A DNA stretch of 64,000 bases from the IMG/VR virus record IMGVR_UViG_3300020172_000524, positions 1 to 64,000 of that record; one strand, 5' to 3'. Below are positions 24,720 through 34,600 of the stretch, in pieces. The DNA is from a virus. How positions within the stretch are numbered: the stretch's first letter is position 1; the number at the start of each line of letters is the position of its first letter. A program made the translations under genes and the position numbers. The notes under the pieces were generated by a model. That model was not told the origin of the DNA. It saw only the letters and a list, made by a program, of their open reading frames with translations, and ran no database searches.

Positions 24720-25115
24720 ATGAATCGTTTAAAGAAAGCTTATTCTTCCTGCATGATGTGTGGAGGTAAGAAGATGAAATCTGGCGGTAACTGGATTAAG
24801 AGTGCTATTAAAAAGCCAGGATCTTTTACTGCACAAGCTAAAAAAGCTGGTATGTCTGTACCTGCATTCCGTGATAAAGTGTTAGCTAATAAAGAAAAGT
24901 TCTCAAGTACAACTGTAAAAAGAGCTAACTTGGCTAAGACTCTTTCTAAGATGCGTAAAGGAGAAGATGGAATGTTGAATACGTCTGGTGTTAAGACTGT
25001 AAAAAGTATACCTATAAAAACTACTAAAGGTCAAACTAAGGAAATGCCAAAAATGAGTACCGTAACATCTAAGGATAAGTACGGTGTACGTAACGCTTCT
25101 TATCGTAAGAAATAA
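24720..25115 (+). CDS. Small basic virion-type protein
   Basis: The 131-residue product is Lys-rich. It begins with C-M-M-C-G-G-K-K-M-K-S-G-G-N-W-I-K and then K-K-P-G-S-F-T-A-Q-A-K-K-A-G-M-S. The 'W-I-K-x-A-I-K-K-P-G-x-F-T' element recurs in small basic proteins of large phages and giant viruses. DNA binding or packaging with the genome is plausible. Its stop overlaps the next start (TAATG). Confidence 0.6.
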   Translation: MNRLKKAYSSCMMCGGKKMKSGGNWIKSAIKKPGSFTAQAKKAGMSVPAFRDKVLANKEKFSSTTVKRANLAKTLSKMRKGEDGMLNTSGVKTVKSIPIKTTKGQTKEMPKMSTVTSKDKYGVRNASYRKK

Positions 25116-26551
25116 TGTTTGTCCCAGGAGTAAATGGTTCTGTAATTCCTAGTGTGTCTTCTGGCTCTAGGCTTAAGGGTGCATACAAGAATTCTAAGAA
25201 GCGTAGAATGGATAATGGGGGATGGGCTAACTGGACTCCTAATACAGGAAAGCCTTACTTAAGAACTAGTCCTGCAGGTAATGCAGGTTACTCTGACAAT
25301 ACTAAAGTAATTACTCAAAATACAAACGTTACTGCAGCTAATAGAAAAGCAGCAGAAGCTGCAGAGTATGCTAAACGTGTAGGTAGTGTTAGTCAGGGTA
25401 AAGTTAAATCTAACTATGAGAAAGCAAAAGAAGCCAGCTCATTAGTAGCACAAGCGCAACAACGTAAAGGTTCTGCTGATCCAATAGACTATGTATTAGA
25501 TGCTGTTAATCCTGTCAATTATGTTACTAATGCTATTGATTTAGTCGGTAATACAGGATCTGCGGTTGTTAATGCTTCTCAAGGAAATTTTGCTGAAGCA
25601 GGAGTTGATTTACTAGGCGCAGGATTGAATGCACTTGATGTTGTGCCCTTAACTAGAGGTTTAGGTTTAGGAAAAATAGCAAAACCTGCGATTAAAAAAG
25701 TTGCACAACCTTTTCTAAAGTACGCAGATGATGTAGTACAAACTTCTAAGATTGCAGGTAAACCTGCACTGCCTACTTACAAAAATGTGTATAGAGGAGA
25801 GCATGCAAACTTTAATACTATGGCAAAACCTGACGATTTTACGGGTAGGTGGGCACTAGATAATCCTAAAGACGTAGAGTTTTATGTGGGAAACTTAAAA
25901 ACTCCTAGAGGAGATTCTTATACTACAAGTAATTATTTTAAAGGAGAAGTAGAGCCTGTAAGAATAATGAGGGATAGACTTCCTGAGTATAAAATGAAAC
26001 AACAATTTGCGGAAGGTATGCCAGAGGAAGCACGAATTATGAGTATGGGTAGAGGTAAGTTGACTGATAAAGAACTTGCTAGTGTTTTAGGTGACGGTGC
26101 TGCTGATAGAATACGGAAGGGTATTCTAACAGAAATGGATTACAACAGTATGTCTACTGCTCCTTTTATGTACAATACAGCAGAGGGTATACTTGATGCA
26201 AACAGAATGAATCAACTACGTAAGGGTGAAAATACTTTTTTAGGTCGGGGAAAAACTAACTTGTTTCCAGATCAAAAGCAAGCTATTGACTATATAAGTA
26301 ATCAGTCAAAAGGACAAAAAAATAGTTCTCTAATTAGTAAATACCTACCTTTTAGTACTTATAAAAACGGAGGAGAAGTAGAAGATGATGACGATAAACA
26401 AATGGTAGATGGAGTAGCAAGTATCCTTAGAGACGTAAAGAGTAAAGAGAACAGATTACAGTTAGCTAACAAGATGGCTAAACAGTTTAACAGAGAAAAG
26501 GTAAACTATAATTTACCACAATTCCTAGCTAAATCCAAAGTAAAAAAATGA
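25115..26551 (+). CDS. Internal virion protein with ADP-ribosyltransferase-like region
   Basis: The product has 478 residues. Residues 1-120 are basic and disordered (M-D-N-G-G-W, many Lys/Ala). Residues 122-200 resemble the linker that precedes toxin domains in polymorphic toxins (D-P-I-D-Y-V-L-D-A-V-N-P-V-N-Y-V, then D-L-L-G-A-G-L-N-A-L-D-V-V-P). Residues 226-309 have three elements in ART order: Y-R-G (226-228), G-R-W-A-L-D-N-P-K-D-V-E-F-Y-V (244-258), and E-E-A-R-I-M (304-309). The C-terminus has T-Y-K-N-G-G-E-V and a charged tail. An ADP-ribosylating enzyme delivered with the DNA is a hypothesis. The fold cannot be confirmed by eye, and it may be purely structural. Confidence 0.5.
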   Translation: MFVPGVNGSVIPSVSSGSRLKGAYKNSKKRRMDNGGWANWTPNTGKPYLRTSPAGNAGYSDNTKVITQNTNVTAANRKAAEAAEYAKRVGSVSQGKVKSNYEKAKEASSLVAQAQQRKGSADPIDYVLDAVNPVNYVTNAIDLVGNTGSAVVNASQGNFAEAGVDLLGAGLNALDVVPLTRGLGLGKIAKPAIKKVAQPFLKYADDVVQTSKIAGKPALPTYKNVYRGEHANFNTMAKPDDFTGRWALDNPKDVEFYVGNLKTPRGDSYTTSNYFKGEVEPVRIMRDRLPEYKMKQQFAEGMPEEARIMSMGRGKLTDKELASVLGDGAADRIRKGILTEMDYNSMSTAPFMYNTAEGILDANRMNQLRKGENTFLGRGKTNLFPDQKQAIDYISNQSKGQKNSSLISKYLPFSTYKNGGEVEDDDDKQMVDGVASILRDVKSKENRLQLANKMAKQFNREKVNYNLPQFLAKSKVKK

Positions 26552-26997
26552 AACAAATGATAAAACGTAAGGATGGATCTTACTCACAAAGAGGTTTGTG
26601 GGATAACATCCGTGCTAACAAAGGATCTGGTAAAAAGCCTACAAAAGAAATGCTTAAGCAAGAGACTAAGATTAAAAAAGAAAGTCGCTTAAAGAAGGCA
26701 TACATGGCTAAAGGTGGAAACATTGCTAAGACTACTAAAGGTCCAGGAGCAAACTATCGTCCTACTAAATCAGGAGCAGGTATGACTCAGAAAGGTGTAA
26801 TGGCTTATCGTAGAGCAAACCCTGGATCTAAACTAAGCACTGCTGTTACAGGTAATGTAAAGGCTGGTAGCAAAGCAGCCAATCGTAGAAAGTCTTATTG
26901 TGCTAGATCATTAGGTCAGCTACGTAGATCTAAACAGTCTACACAGAATGATCCTAATAGCAGAATACGTCAAGCACGTAGACGCTGGAAGTGCTAA
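26548..26997 (+). CDS. Small basic protein, DUF6321-like
   Basis: This 149-residue, strongly basic protein contains K-G-V-M-A-Y-R-R-A-N-P-G-S-K-L-S-T-A-V-T, then R-R-K-S-Y-C-A-R-S, and ends N-D-P-N-S-R-I-R-Q-A-R-R-R-W-K-C. This arrangement is known from phages and giant viruses as a domain of unknown function (I believe DUF6321). It also has the Y-M-A-K-G-G-N element found in its neighbours. A packaged DNA-binding role is likely from its charge and location. Start and preceding stop overlap (ATGA). Confidence 0.65.
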   Translation: MKQMIKRKDGSYSQRGLWDNIRANKGSGKKPTKEMLKQETKIKKESRLKKAYMAKGGNIAKTTKGPGANYRPTKSGAGMTQKGVMAYRRANPGSKLSTAVTGNVKAGSKAANRRKSYCARSLGQLRRSKQSTQNDPNSRIRQARRRWKC

Positions 26998-26999
26998 GA

Positions 27000-27029
27000 A
27001 CTAAATAAACTAAATAAACTAAAACTAAA
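27000..27029 (+). repeat. Four ACTAAA repeats in the leader of a small basic gene
   Basis: ACTAAA occurs at 27000, 27009, 27018 and 27024, directly before ATG 27033. Single or double copies of this element precede other starts in the window (for example before 5684), so it seems to be a leader element rather than random AT-rich DNA. Confidence 0.6.
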
Positions 27030-27032
27030 TAT

Positions 27033-27188
27033 ATGGCCGCTAAAGCATCTAAATCAAAATCAACTTCTACTGCTTCCAAGTTTAAAGTTAAACCAAAGAT
27101 CCGCAGAAAAGGAGTAGTAGCAAAAACTAAAGCTTCAAAGTTAAAGTCTAGTAAGAACTACTTAAAGAAATCAAGAGGTCAGGGGTAA
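27033..27188 (+). CDS. 51-residue Lys/Ser-rich basic protein
   Basis: ATG 27033 to TAA 27186-27188 encodes a protein made largely of Lys, Ser, Ala and Thr, starting M-A-A-K-A-S-K-S-K-S and ending K-S-R-G-Q-G. The composition resembles a histone tail or protamine, and it is the third small basic protein within 2.5 kb. A role in DNA condensation in the capsid is inferred. The stop codon lies inside the left arm of the terminator that follows. Confidence 0.6.
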   Translation: MAAKASKSKSTSTASKFKVKPKIRRKGVVAKTKASKLKSSKNYLKKSRGQG

Positions 27189-27210
27189 GCAATTACCCCT
27201 TGCTTTTTTT
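27181..27210 (+). terminator. Intrinsic terminator overlapping the stop codon
   Basis: AGGGGTAA (27181-27188) pairs with TTACCCCT (27193-27200) around GCAA, then TGCTTTTTTT. The left arm includes the TAA of the preceding small gene, and the last bases of the right arm lie in the TTG of the next promoter. Confidence 0.85.
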
Positions 27211-27229
27211 TATTAATCTTGTATATTTG
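27200..27229 (+). promoter_or_regulatory. Bacteroidota-type promoter of the cargo/giant protein segment
   Basis: TTG (27200-27202) and TATATTTG (27222-27229) are 19 bases apart. The promoter is interlocked with the preceding terminator. It would drive the gene at 27293 and probably those beyond. Confidence 0.75.
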
Positions 27230-27292
27230 TATAACTAGCTTATTTCCAAGCACTTATTAACATCTTAAGTTAATAACATTAAACATTAAAAC

Positions 27293-29953
27293 ATGTTAAG
27301 AAGCAATCTTTTTAAGAGATTCAGTAAGAAGAAATTCGAAGATGCAGGTACTGTAACAAAACCTGAAGAAACAGGTTTGTCTATACCTACCGTAGAAGAT
27401 ATTAAAAAGAACTTTGGTATTAATAATCCCTTTGTTCTAGATGGTTATACTACTCCCGAACAACCTAAAGGTACTGTTAGTACTACTGAAAGTTCTTTTG
27501 CCCCAGGTACATTTAGCGACCTAGTTAAGAGTCCTATGTTTACTACAGGATTTTCTCCTTTGAATCCTTACGATATCAATCCTAAGACTCCAGAACCAGA
27601 GCAAGGTCCAATGACTAAGGAACAGAGTGATTACTTTGTTCTAGATCAAAGTATGCCAGAAACTAAAACTCCTGAAACCAAAGAAGATAACAGACCTGCT
27701 ATGGTCTCTTTAGGCTTACTAGGATTTAATGCTTTACTTGGTAAGAACGAAGATTTACAGAATCAACAAAGTTTTAACGAATCAATTCAACAAAGAAACT
27801 CTAAACCTATTAATGACTATAACTTTAAGTACGGTCCTAATAGCAGTGGAGGTACAGAGTTTCAACCTACAATCAAAGCCGAAATGGGTGCAAAAATAAA
27901 CAAACGTTATGCTAGTGAAGGCATGAACGATGTAGAGATTGAAGGAGGAGAGTTTATCCAACTTCCAAACTTAGAGACAGAAATGGCTGAAGGGCTTTCT
28001 CACGAGAATGGAGGTATTCCTACTAATCTACCTAATCAGACTCGTGTCTACTCTAACAACTTAAAGCCAGAAGGTTCTAAGAAAACTTTTGCTCAGCTTG
28101 CTAAGAACTACGATACTACTTCATATAAGAAGATCTTAGACAATAACTTTGCTAAGCAAGTAGATAAAGATACTGCACAGATAATGATGCAGAGAAACCA
28201 AAAGATCCTAGATCAATTGTTTTCAGATCAACAAGCAATGAATGGCAACTCTAACGGAGAGTTAGAAGCTAAGAATGGAGCAGGTATTAATAACCCAGGA
28301 TTTAAATCATTACCTGGTTATGTACAAGCTAAGATTATGTCTAATATGGCTGATGGAGGAGTGGATGATCCACTAAACGAGTTACCTAGAGTAAAAGCTA
28401 TTGATCCATTAAACTTAGCAGCTATGAGTACTCTTAATGCAATTGATCCTATACAAGAGTCATTTAGGCCTTTTGCTATGCCTGGGGGTCAAGTACCTCC
28501 TGCTAATAAAATGGAATACTTTGAGAGAGCATACTCTGATATCCTTTCTCAGAAGTTAAAGCCTAGAGCAACTATGATTGATCCTAGTGGTGATCTTCCT
28601 TCTGTTAAAGCTATTGATCCTACTAACGTAGAAGCAATGAAAACTCTTGCTCAATTAGAGTCTCAGTCTAACGTAGATGCACAAGAAAACCCTACTTCTA
28701 GTGCTTCTCCTGCAATGACTGCAGCAGCTAATACTTCTAATATTGCAGCTCGTAGTAAGAATGCAATGTTTGATCCTACCAAACCTGCAATGCCTGCACA
28801 CACTGGTCCTGAAAAACAATTCTTAACAGGTATAGATCCTAGTATAGATCCAAGTTTACAGATGGTTCCAGGAGTTCAACCTAGCTTAGGTACAGGTGTA
28901 TACGGAGAGGCTTCTAACATTGAGACCTTTACTAAGAATTATGGTTGGTACTTGGATGACTTGAAAGCAAGTGGAGAGACATTTGATCCTAAAAATGAGG
29001 GTAGTGTTCGTAGAGCACAAGTTGCTTTTACAGAAGAAGCTTATAACAGATTTAGAAGAGAAGGACTTTCAGAACAAGAAGCAAGAACTAAAGCAGACGA
29101 AGTAGGATTTACTGCAGTAAAAGGTTTACAGAATTCTGTAGATGACATGTTAGGATTGTACACAGCAACACGTGTACTTCCTGAAAGCAAAAAGACTCCT
29201 ACTCCTGTTACTCCTGGAGATAAACCTTTTATGGATTTAATTGATGGAGAGACTCCTCAGCCAGAAAAAGGTAAGTCTAATATTCCTAGAACAGGAGAAA
29301 CTCCAAAAGGAACTCCAGGAAGAACCTTTACTCCTGCGGGATCTCCTGCTAAAGGTAAGTACATTCCAGGACAGTTTCCTTTGTATCAGGCTATTCCTGA
29401 GGCTATGGGATTAGCTCAAGCACAACAGATTTATCCTTATGCTATTCCTGAGATTGACTCTCCTTACGTACGTCCTCAAACATTAAACATTCAAAGTCAA
29501 TTACAAGATATTGATAGCATGGCTACTGCAACTCAAAGAGCAGGAGGAGATCCTTTGACTACTTACATTGCAGGATTAGACGCTAAACAGAAAGCTTTCC
29601 AAGCTAAGCAAAACTTTGATGCTCAGGGACGCTCTCAAGCTGACATGGCTAATGCTCAAACTAGAATGCAAGCTGATCAAATCAACGCTCAGTACTTTGA
29701 TCGTGTATATAATAATTTAGTAGGTCAAGCAAGAGATGCACAGTCTGCAGAAAAACAAGCAGCTATTGCAAGCGTTACAAATAAAAAGGCTAAATTTACA
29801 CAGGACGAAACTAAGAAGTCTGCTTACATTAATGCTTTAATGGAAAACTACGATGTAGACTCTAAAGGTAACTTTACTTTAAAGCCAGGTAAGAATCCTG
29901 TTATAAATTCTAATCCAGCAAAAACTGCCAAGAAAGGCATGTATAAAAAATAA
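27293..29953 (+). CDS. Large internal (cargo) virion protein
   Basis: The 886-residue protein has a Pro/Thr-rich disordered N-terminal ~200 residues. A conserved-looking module around residues 196-280 follows (M-N-D-V-E-I-E-G-G-E, then H-E-N-G-G-I-P-T-N-L-P-N and K-K-T-F-A-Q-L-A-K-N-Y-D-T), seen in many large Bacteroidota phages. Next come repeats around P-R-V-K-A-I-D-P-L-N and P-S-V-K-A-I-D-P-T-N. The C-terminus is an Ala/Gln coiled coil with a Lys tail. It is likely an internal protein ejected with DNA. The repeat pair (V-K-A-I-D-P) suggests internal duplication. No enzymatic motif was found. Confidence 0.6.
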   Translation: MLRSNLFKRFSKKKFEDAGTVTKPEETGLSIPTVEDIKKNFGINNPFVLDGYTTPEQPKGTVSTTESSFAPGTFSDLVKSPMFTTGFSPLNPYDINPKTPEPEQGPMTKEQSDYFVLDQSMPETKTPETKEDNRPAMVSLGLLGFNALLGKNEDLQNQQSFNESIQQRNSKPINDYNFKYGPNSSGGTEFQPTIKAEMGAKINKRYASEGMNDVEIEGGEFIQLPNLETEMAEGLSHENGGIPTNLPNQTRVYSNNLKPEGSKKTFAQLAKNYDTTSYKKILDNNFAKQVDKDTAQIMMQRNQKILDQLFSDQQAMNGNSNGELEAKNGAGINNPGFKSLPGYVQAKIMSNMADGGVDDPLNELPRVKAIDPLNLAAMSTLNAIDPIQESFRPFAMPGGQVPPANKMEYFERAYSDILSQKLKPRATMIDPSGDLPSVKAIDPTNVEAMKTLAQLESQSNVDAQENPTSSASPAMTAAANTSNIAARSKNAMFDPTKPAMPAHTGPEKQFLTGIDPSIDPSLQMVPGVQPSLGTGVYGEASNIETFTKNYGWYLDDLKASGETFDPKNEGSVRRAQVAFTEEAYNRFRREGLSEQEARTKADEVGFTAVKGLQNSVDDMLGLYTATRVLPESKKTPTPVTPGDKPFMDLIDGETPQPEKGKSNIPRTGETPKGTPGRTFTPAGSPAKGKYIPGQFPLYQAIPEAMGLAQAQQIYPYAIPEIDSPYVRPQTLNIQSQLQDIDSMATATQRAGGDPLTTYIAGLDAKQKAFQAKQNFDAQGRSQADMANAQTRMQADQINAQYFDRVYNNLVGQARDAQSAEKQAAIASVTNKKAKFTQDETKKSAYINALMENYDVDSKGNFTLKPGKNPVINSNPAKTAKKGMYKK

Positions 29954-29964
29954 AATTTAAACCT

Positions 29965-31653
29965 ATGCCAATTTCAGCACAACATACCAAATTTGTCTAT
30001 CCTGATTATGTATCTGCTTTACCAGCAGACGACTTAATCAATCTTGCTGTTAAGAAGCAAGAGATGTACACTGAGGGACTAGCTAAAGTACAACAGAACG
30101 TAGATGCTTATGGCCAGTTAAGAAACAACATTAAAACAGACGTAGAGCGTGAGTACTTTGATAAAACAATGGATAACCTAGTTAACACCATTAACCAAAG
30201 TGCAGGCTTAGACTTTTCTATGAAAGGTAACGTACAAGCTGTTTTAAACATTGGAAAACCCTTAGAAAGAGACGAATACATTACTACTGCTATTTCTAAC
30301 GGTAAAGAGATTACTCGTAGACAAGAAACTTTATCTAAACTTAAGTCTAATGAAAGAAGTGCTGCTAATGATGCAGATTACTTTGAAGATGTTCAAGACT
30401 ACATGAAGAGTGGTAAACTAGGTTACAAGTTAGGCACTAAAGAATACACTCCATACATTGACATCTCTAAGGAGATCAATGAACGTATGAAGGGAGCTAA
30501 AGAAAACGGTACTGTAGATATTATGATGGATGGTAAATACATTCGTACTGAATCTACAAAAGGTTTAACTAATGATCAAGTTGCTGCAAAAATTAGAGCA
30601 GGACTAGGAGGTAAAGAATATAATCAACTTCGTATAGATGCAATGTATGACCTTAAGCAAAGAGGAGTAGAACAGGGACATGCTGAGGTTGTTAACTACT
30701 ATAGTAATCTTAAACAAACAAGCGAAGCCATTCTATTACAAAGCCAAAACAATCTTAAAGCAGCACAAGATGCTTACGCTAAAGCTCCTACAGAAAGTGC
30801 AAGACTAGATCTTGAGGCTGTTAGAGGTCCTTTAGAAGAAGCGAGAACTCAAGTAGAAGTTGCTAATAAAAACTTAACTCAAGTATCTGATATAAACAAT
30901 TTCAATCCTAATCAATACGTTAATTTGTTTACAGATAAGTTTATCTCTAATCAGTCTAATGCATATGTTTACAAACAGGTAGAAGCAAAAATTGAAGCTG
31001 ATCCTTACGGTACAATTGAAGCAAATTCAAAAAAAGCAATGAACTTAGCTGCATTTAATAGTCAGTTACGTAGAGAAGAAGATAAAGAAAAAGAAAATAG
31101 AGCTGCTGCTAAACTTCCTGCTGATGCACGAGTTATCTCTGGTCTAGATGTCTATGACTTAGGAAGAGATCCAATTAAGTTGATGGATAATATAGTACAG
31201 AACTCTACTAAAGTAGATCCTCAAATAGGAACTGATATAACAGAAGCTAAGGCTTTATTAGAAGCAGCAGCTATTTCTACTAATCAAGGAAGAGCAGACA
31301 TTCAAAAAGCTATTACTTCTTTAAGAAATTCTTACAATTCTCTTTTAACAGATCACGATGTACAAGACAAAGCTTTAGATGGTCTGATAAGAAAGACTCA
31401 AGCAATACTTTCAGGATACAATAATTATGAAAGTAAAATTTCAGCTAAAGATAGTAAGTTTAAGAAAGGTGAATTCCCTGAAGTAAATTACGGTCCTGGA
31501 TCAATGCCAGCTGATGAATACTTTAAACTTCCCTTTATGGAGTTGTTACAATCTGATCAGACACAGATTTACTCTAGATCTCAAAGATCCGAAGGTAGCA
31601 TGGATTGGATGAACAACGTTCCTCTTACTCCTCCTTCTTCACCAACAACATAA
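29965..31653 (+). CDS. Internal virion protein, helical
   Basis: This 562-residue protein is highly helical and charged with no membrane segments. Its N-terminus, M-P-I-S-A-Q-H-T-K-F-V-Y-P-D-Y, then L-P-A-D-D-L-I-N-L-A-V-K-K-Q-E-M-Y, is a pattern seen in the protein set between tail and RNA polymerase genes of crAss-like phages. It is probably a cargo or ejection protein. Long coiled-coil stretches occur around residues 250-310. It lies 11 bases after the preceding cargo gene. Confidence 0.55.
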   Translation: MPISAQHTKFVYPDYVSALPADDLINLAVKKQEMYTEGLAKVQQNVDAYGQLRNNIKTDVEREYFDKTMDNLVNTINQSAGLDFSMKGNVQAVLNIGKPLERDEYITTAISNGKEITRRQETLSKLKSNERSAANDADYFEDVQDYMKSGKLGYKLGTKEYTPYIDISKEINERMKGAKENGTVDIMMDGKYIRTESTKGLTNDQVAAKIRAGLGGKEYNQLRIDAMYDLKQRGVEQGHAEVVNYYSNLKQTSEAILLQSQNNLKAAQDAYAKAPTESARLDLEAVRGPLEEARTQVEVANKNLTQVSDINNFNPNQYVNLFTDKFISNQSNAYVYKQVEAKIEADPYGTIEANSKKAMNLAAFNSQLRREEDKEKENRAAAKLPADARVISGLDVYDLGRDPIKLMDNIVQNSTKVDPQIGTDITEAKALLEAAAISTNQGRADIQKAITSLRNSYNSLLTDHDVQDKALDGLIRKTQAILSGYNNYESKISAKDSKFKKGEFPEVNYGPGSMPADEYFKLPFMELLQSDQTQIYSRSQRSEGSMDWMNNVPLTPPSSPTT

Positions 31654-31664
31654 TTAGACTGCTA

Positions 31665-34600
31665 ATGCCTAAAGAACCTGTATATAATGTATCACCTAAA
31701 AGTGGGATATTAACTAGTCGAACAGTAAACTTAGCAGATCCTAATGTATCTAATGCATTAGTTTATGCAGACATAAGTGCTAGAAATACTCAAGCACAAG
31801 TAGCTCAGATTAATCAAAAGAAAGAAGCAGAAAGACTTAAAGCAGCAAATGATGCTAAGATTGACGAAGCATTGGAAGCAGCAGCTAAGATTAACTTAGA
31901 AAACGCAGGAGCATTTAATACTAATGTTTTTGGACAACTAGCAGGAAGTGCAGACTTACCTGCTTTTACTATTAAACCACCTGCAGGATCTCAGGTATTA
32001 GCTGGAGGTAAGTTTAAGTTACCTGATGGAAGAATTATAAGTTCAACTTCTCTTGCTGCACCTACACAAACAAAAGCACAACCTACACCTGATCAACTAA
32101 TAGAACAAGAGACTAAAAGATCTAGATCTATTATTGAGGATAGCTTCGGAGCAAAAGATCCTATTTCAGAAGATCTTAGTAAAAAAATAGAACAACTAGA
32201 ATCTCAAATAGCAAAGATAAAAGTATTTGATGAAGAATCTGTTAGTCAATCTACTACTGCAGCTGCAGCTTGGGGGGGACAACAAGATCCTTTGTTGAGT
32301 GCCTATTTGTTTAATGCAGGAAGTAGAGTTGCTAGTGGAGAAACTAAAACAAATGAAGAGATTTTACAAGATAAGAAAAAACTTCAAACTCAATTAACTG
32401 AACTTAAACAAAGTCAAGTAGCAATCAACTCTTTTAAAGCTGATTTACAGATTAAAAAAGTTACTACAGATTATCTTACTGAGTTAAAAGGACAAGGTAA
32501 AAAGTTTGGAGAGCAAGATGCAGCAGCTTTAGTACAGAAATCAAAAGAGATTACAGCAAACCAAAGACATTATACTAGGGGAGATGAATTGTATGACGAT
32601 AATACATACAATACTTACATAAAAGAATTTCAAGGAAAGAATGATTTCTTTGACTGGAGACATACTGAAATGAGTTTAGGTAATGCAATAAACTCTGTTT
32701 ACGAACAGATAAAGACTGCAAAAGGGCCTGAGAGAGAAGAGTTAGTAGGAGTTCTTGATCAACTAACCAAGTATAATAAAAAACACGAGAGTTCTAATAA
32801 GGATGCTTATGACCATTACTATGGAGGATCAAAACAGTACTATAAAGAAAAAACCCCTTGGAAAACATATTTAGGTAACCAAGTTGGAGGAGGGGTTACA
32901 GAAGGATTATATAATGCTTTAGGTACAATAACTAGTGCTTCTCAAGATTTATTAGGATACCACTCTGCTGCATTTGCTACAAGACAAAGTAAGGATAAGT
33001 ATTTTTCAGCCGACATGCTTCAAGCAGACTTAGATGGAGATGGCCAAATTACAGAAAAAGATAAAGACATTAACGGGCAACATCAGTACATTGGAAAGAA
33101 TGTTACCTACACAAAAAAAGATGGAAATATAGGTTTTATTGGGCAGTCTGTTTTAGGAGCTTCTGTAAGAACTCTTGCAGAAATGGGACCTACTCTTTTA
33201 GCAACACACGGACTAATGAAAGCAGGAGTAGGAATGAGGACTGCAACTTTTGCACCTGTTGCTTTAACTTCTACTATTCGTTCTTATGAAGAGAATCGTA
33301 AATGGTTTAAAGATAAAGGAACTGCAGCTTTAGTGAGTGGTATTCAAGGAATTATTGAAGGAGCAACTGAATCTATTGTTCCAGACATTAGTTACTTTAT
33401 GGGTAACAAAGGATTAGGAACAAAGGCTTTGTCGGGTTTTAGCAGAAAATATTTTACAGCTCAGACTTTAGTTCCTGAGTTTACAACACTTTCTAAAGGA
33501 GCAAAGAACTTTTTATTAGGAACGGGTTATGCAGGACTAGCTTTAGGTAAACAAACTTTACAAGAAGGTTTTGAAGAAGAACTTTCAATGTTTGCTAACT
33601 ATGTTTTAGATAAACAAATTAAAACGCAAGATGATGCTTATCTAAATACTGAAGGAAAACTAGGAAGACCTCAAGAGTTAGATGACAGTAGTGTAGGAGG
33701 ATTCTTTAAATCAATAGCTCAGACTTTTGTAGAATCTGCAGCTGCTGGCTTACTTATGTCTGGTACTGCTATAGGAAGTTCTCGTACTCAGGATAGAAAC
33801 TACATGCGATTTAACATTGCAAATAATCCTGAGCAGTTTAAAGCAGAGCTCAAGACTCAACTAGAAGAAAAGAAAATTACCCAAGATCAATACAATAAAG
33901 GAATCTTGGAAACAGGTCGCTTAGCTCAACTACAAGAACAAGCAACTAATACTATGATGAACTTAGTAGACTCAGAAAATCTACTACAAGATCACGATAA
34001 ACAATATGAATATTTTTCTCAATTACTTACTAGAGATGATCTACTACAAAAAGTAGATTATAATTCTTTATCTGAAACAGAAAAAGAAGAGTATGTTAAG
34101 AAAGTAGAGAGTGTAGAGAAAGATATAGATAAGTTTGAGAATTCAGCAAGACAGTATGCAAATATGCCTAAAGAACAAAAAGAAGGCATTCTTGCTAAGA
34201 TGGTTCAAAAAAATCTTGAAAGTGTAAAGACCACAAATAATCCTGCAGTTCTTGCTAAAAACTTAGAAGCTATTGATGATGCTATTCAGATAGGAGAGAA
34301 GACTGGTAAAGGCTCTCAAGTAATGCTTTTAGGCAGACAACAAATAAGAGAAGCTTTAATAGGACAGATACAGAGACTTCAGACTGTAGAAGATAATGAT
34401 AATACTGTATTTGAGAATCAATTATTAAATAGCCCTATAGAATCTTCTGGAGAATCTATGCAGATTAGTAACGGAGTACGACTTGCAGCTTTAGTAATGC
34501 AAAACTCTAATCTTATTAGGTCTGAAGTTCAAACTCAACTTTTAGATAAAATTAAAGTTGCTTCAGAGACTGCTCAAAGTAGAATGCAAAATCTATCCAG

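Noticed and set aside
31605-31664. Upstream ATG for the giant gene at 31665
   Set aside because: It lies inside the preceding gene in another frame; ATG 31665 follows the preceding stop by 11 bases and gives a normal N-terminus.
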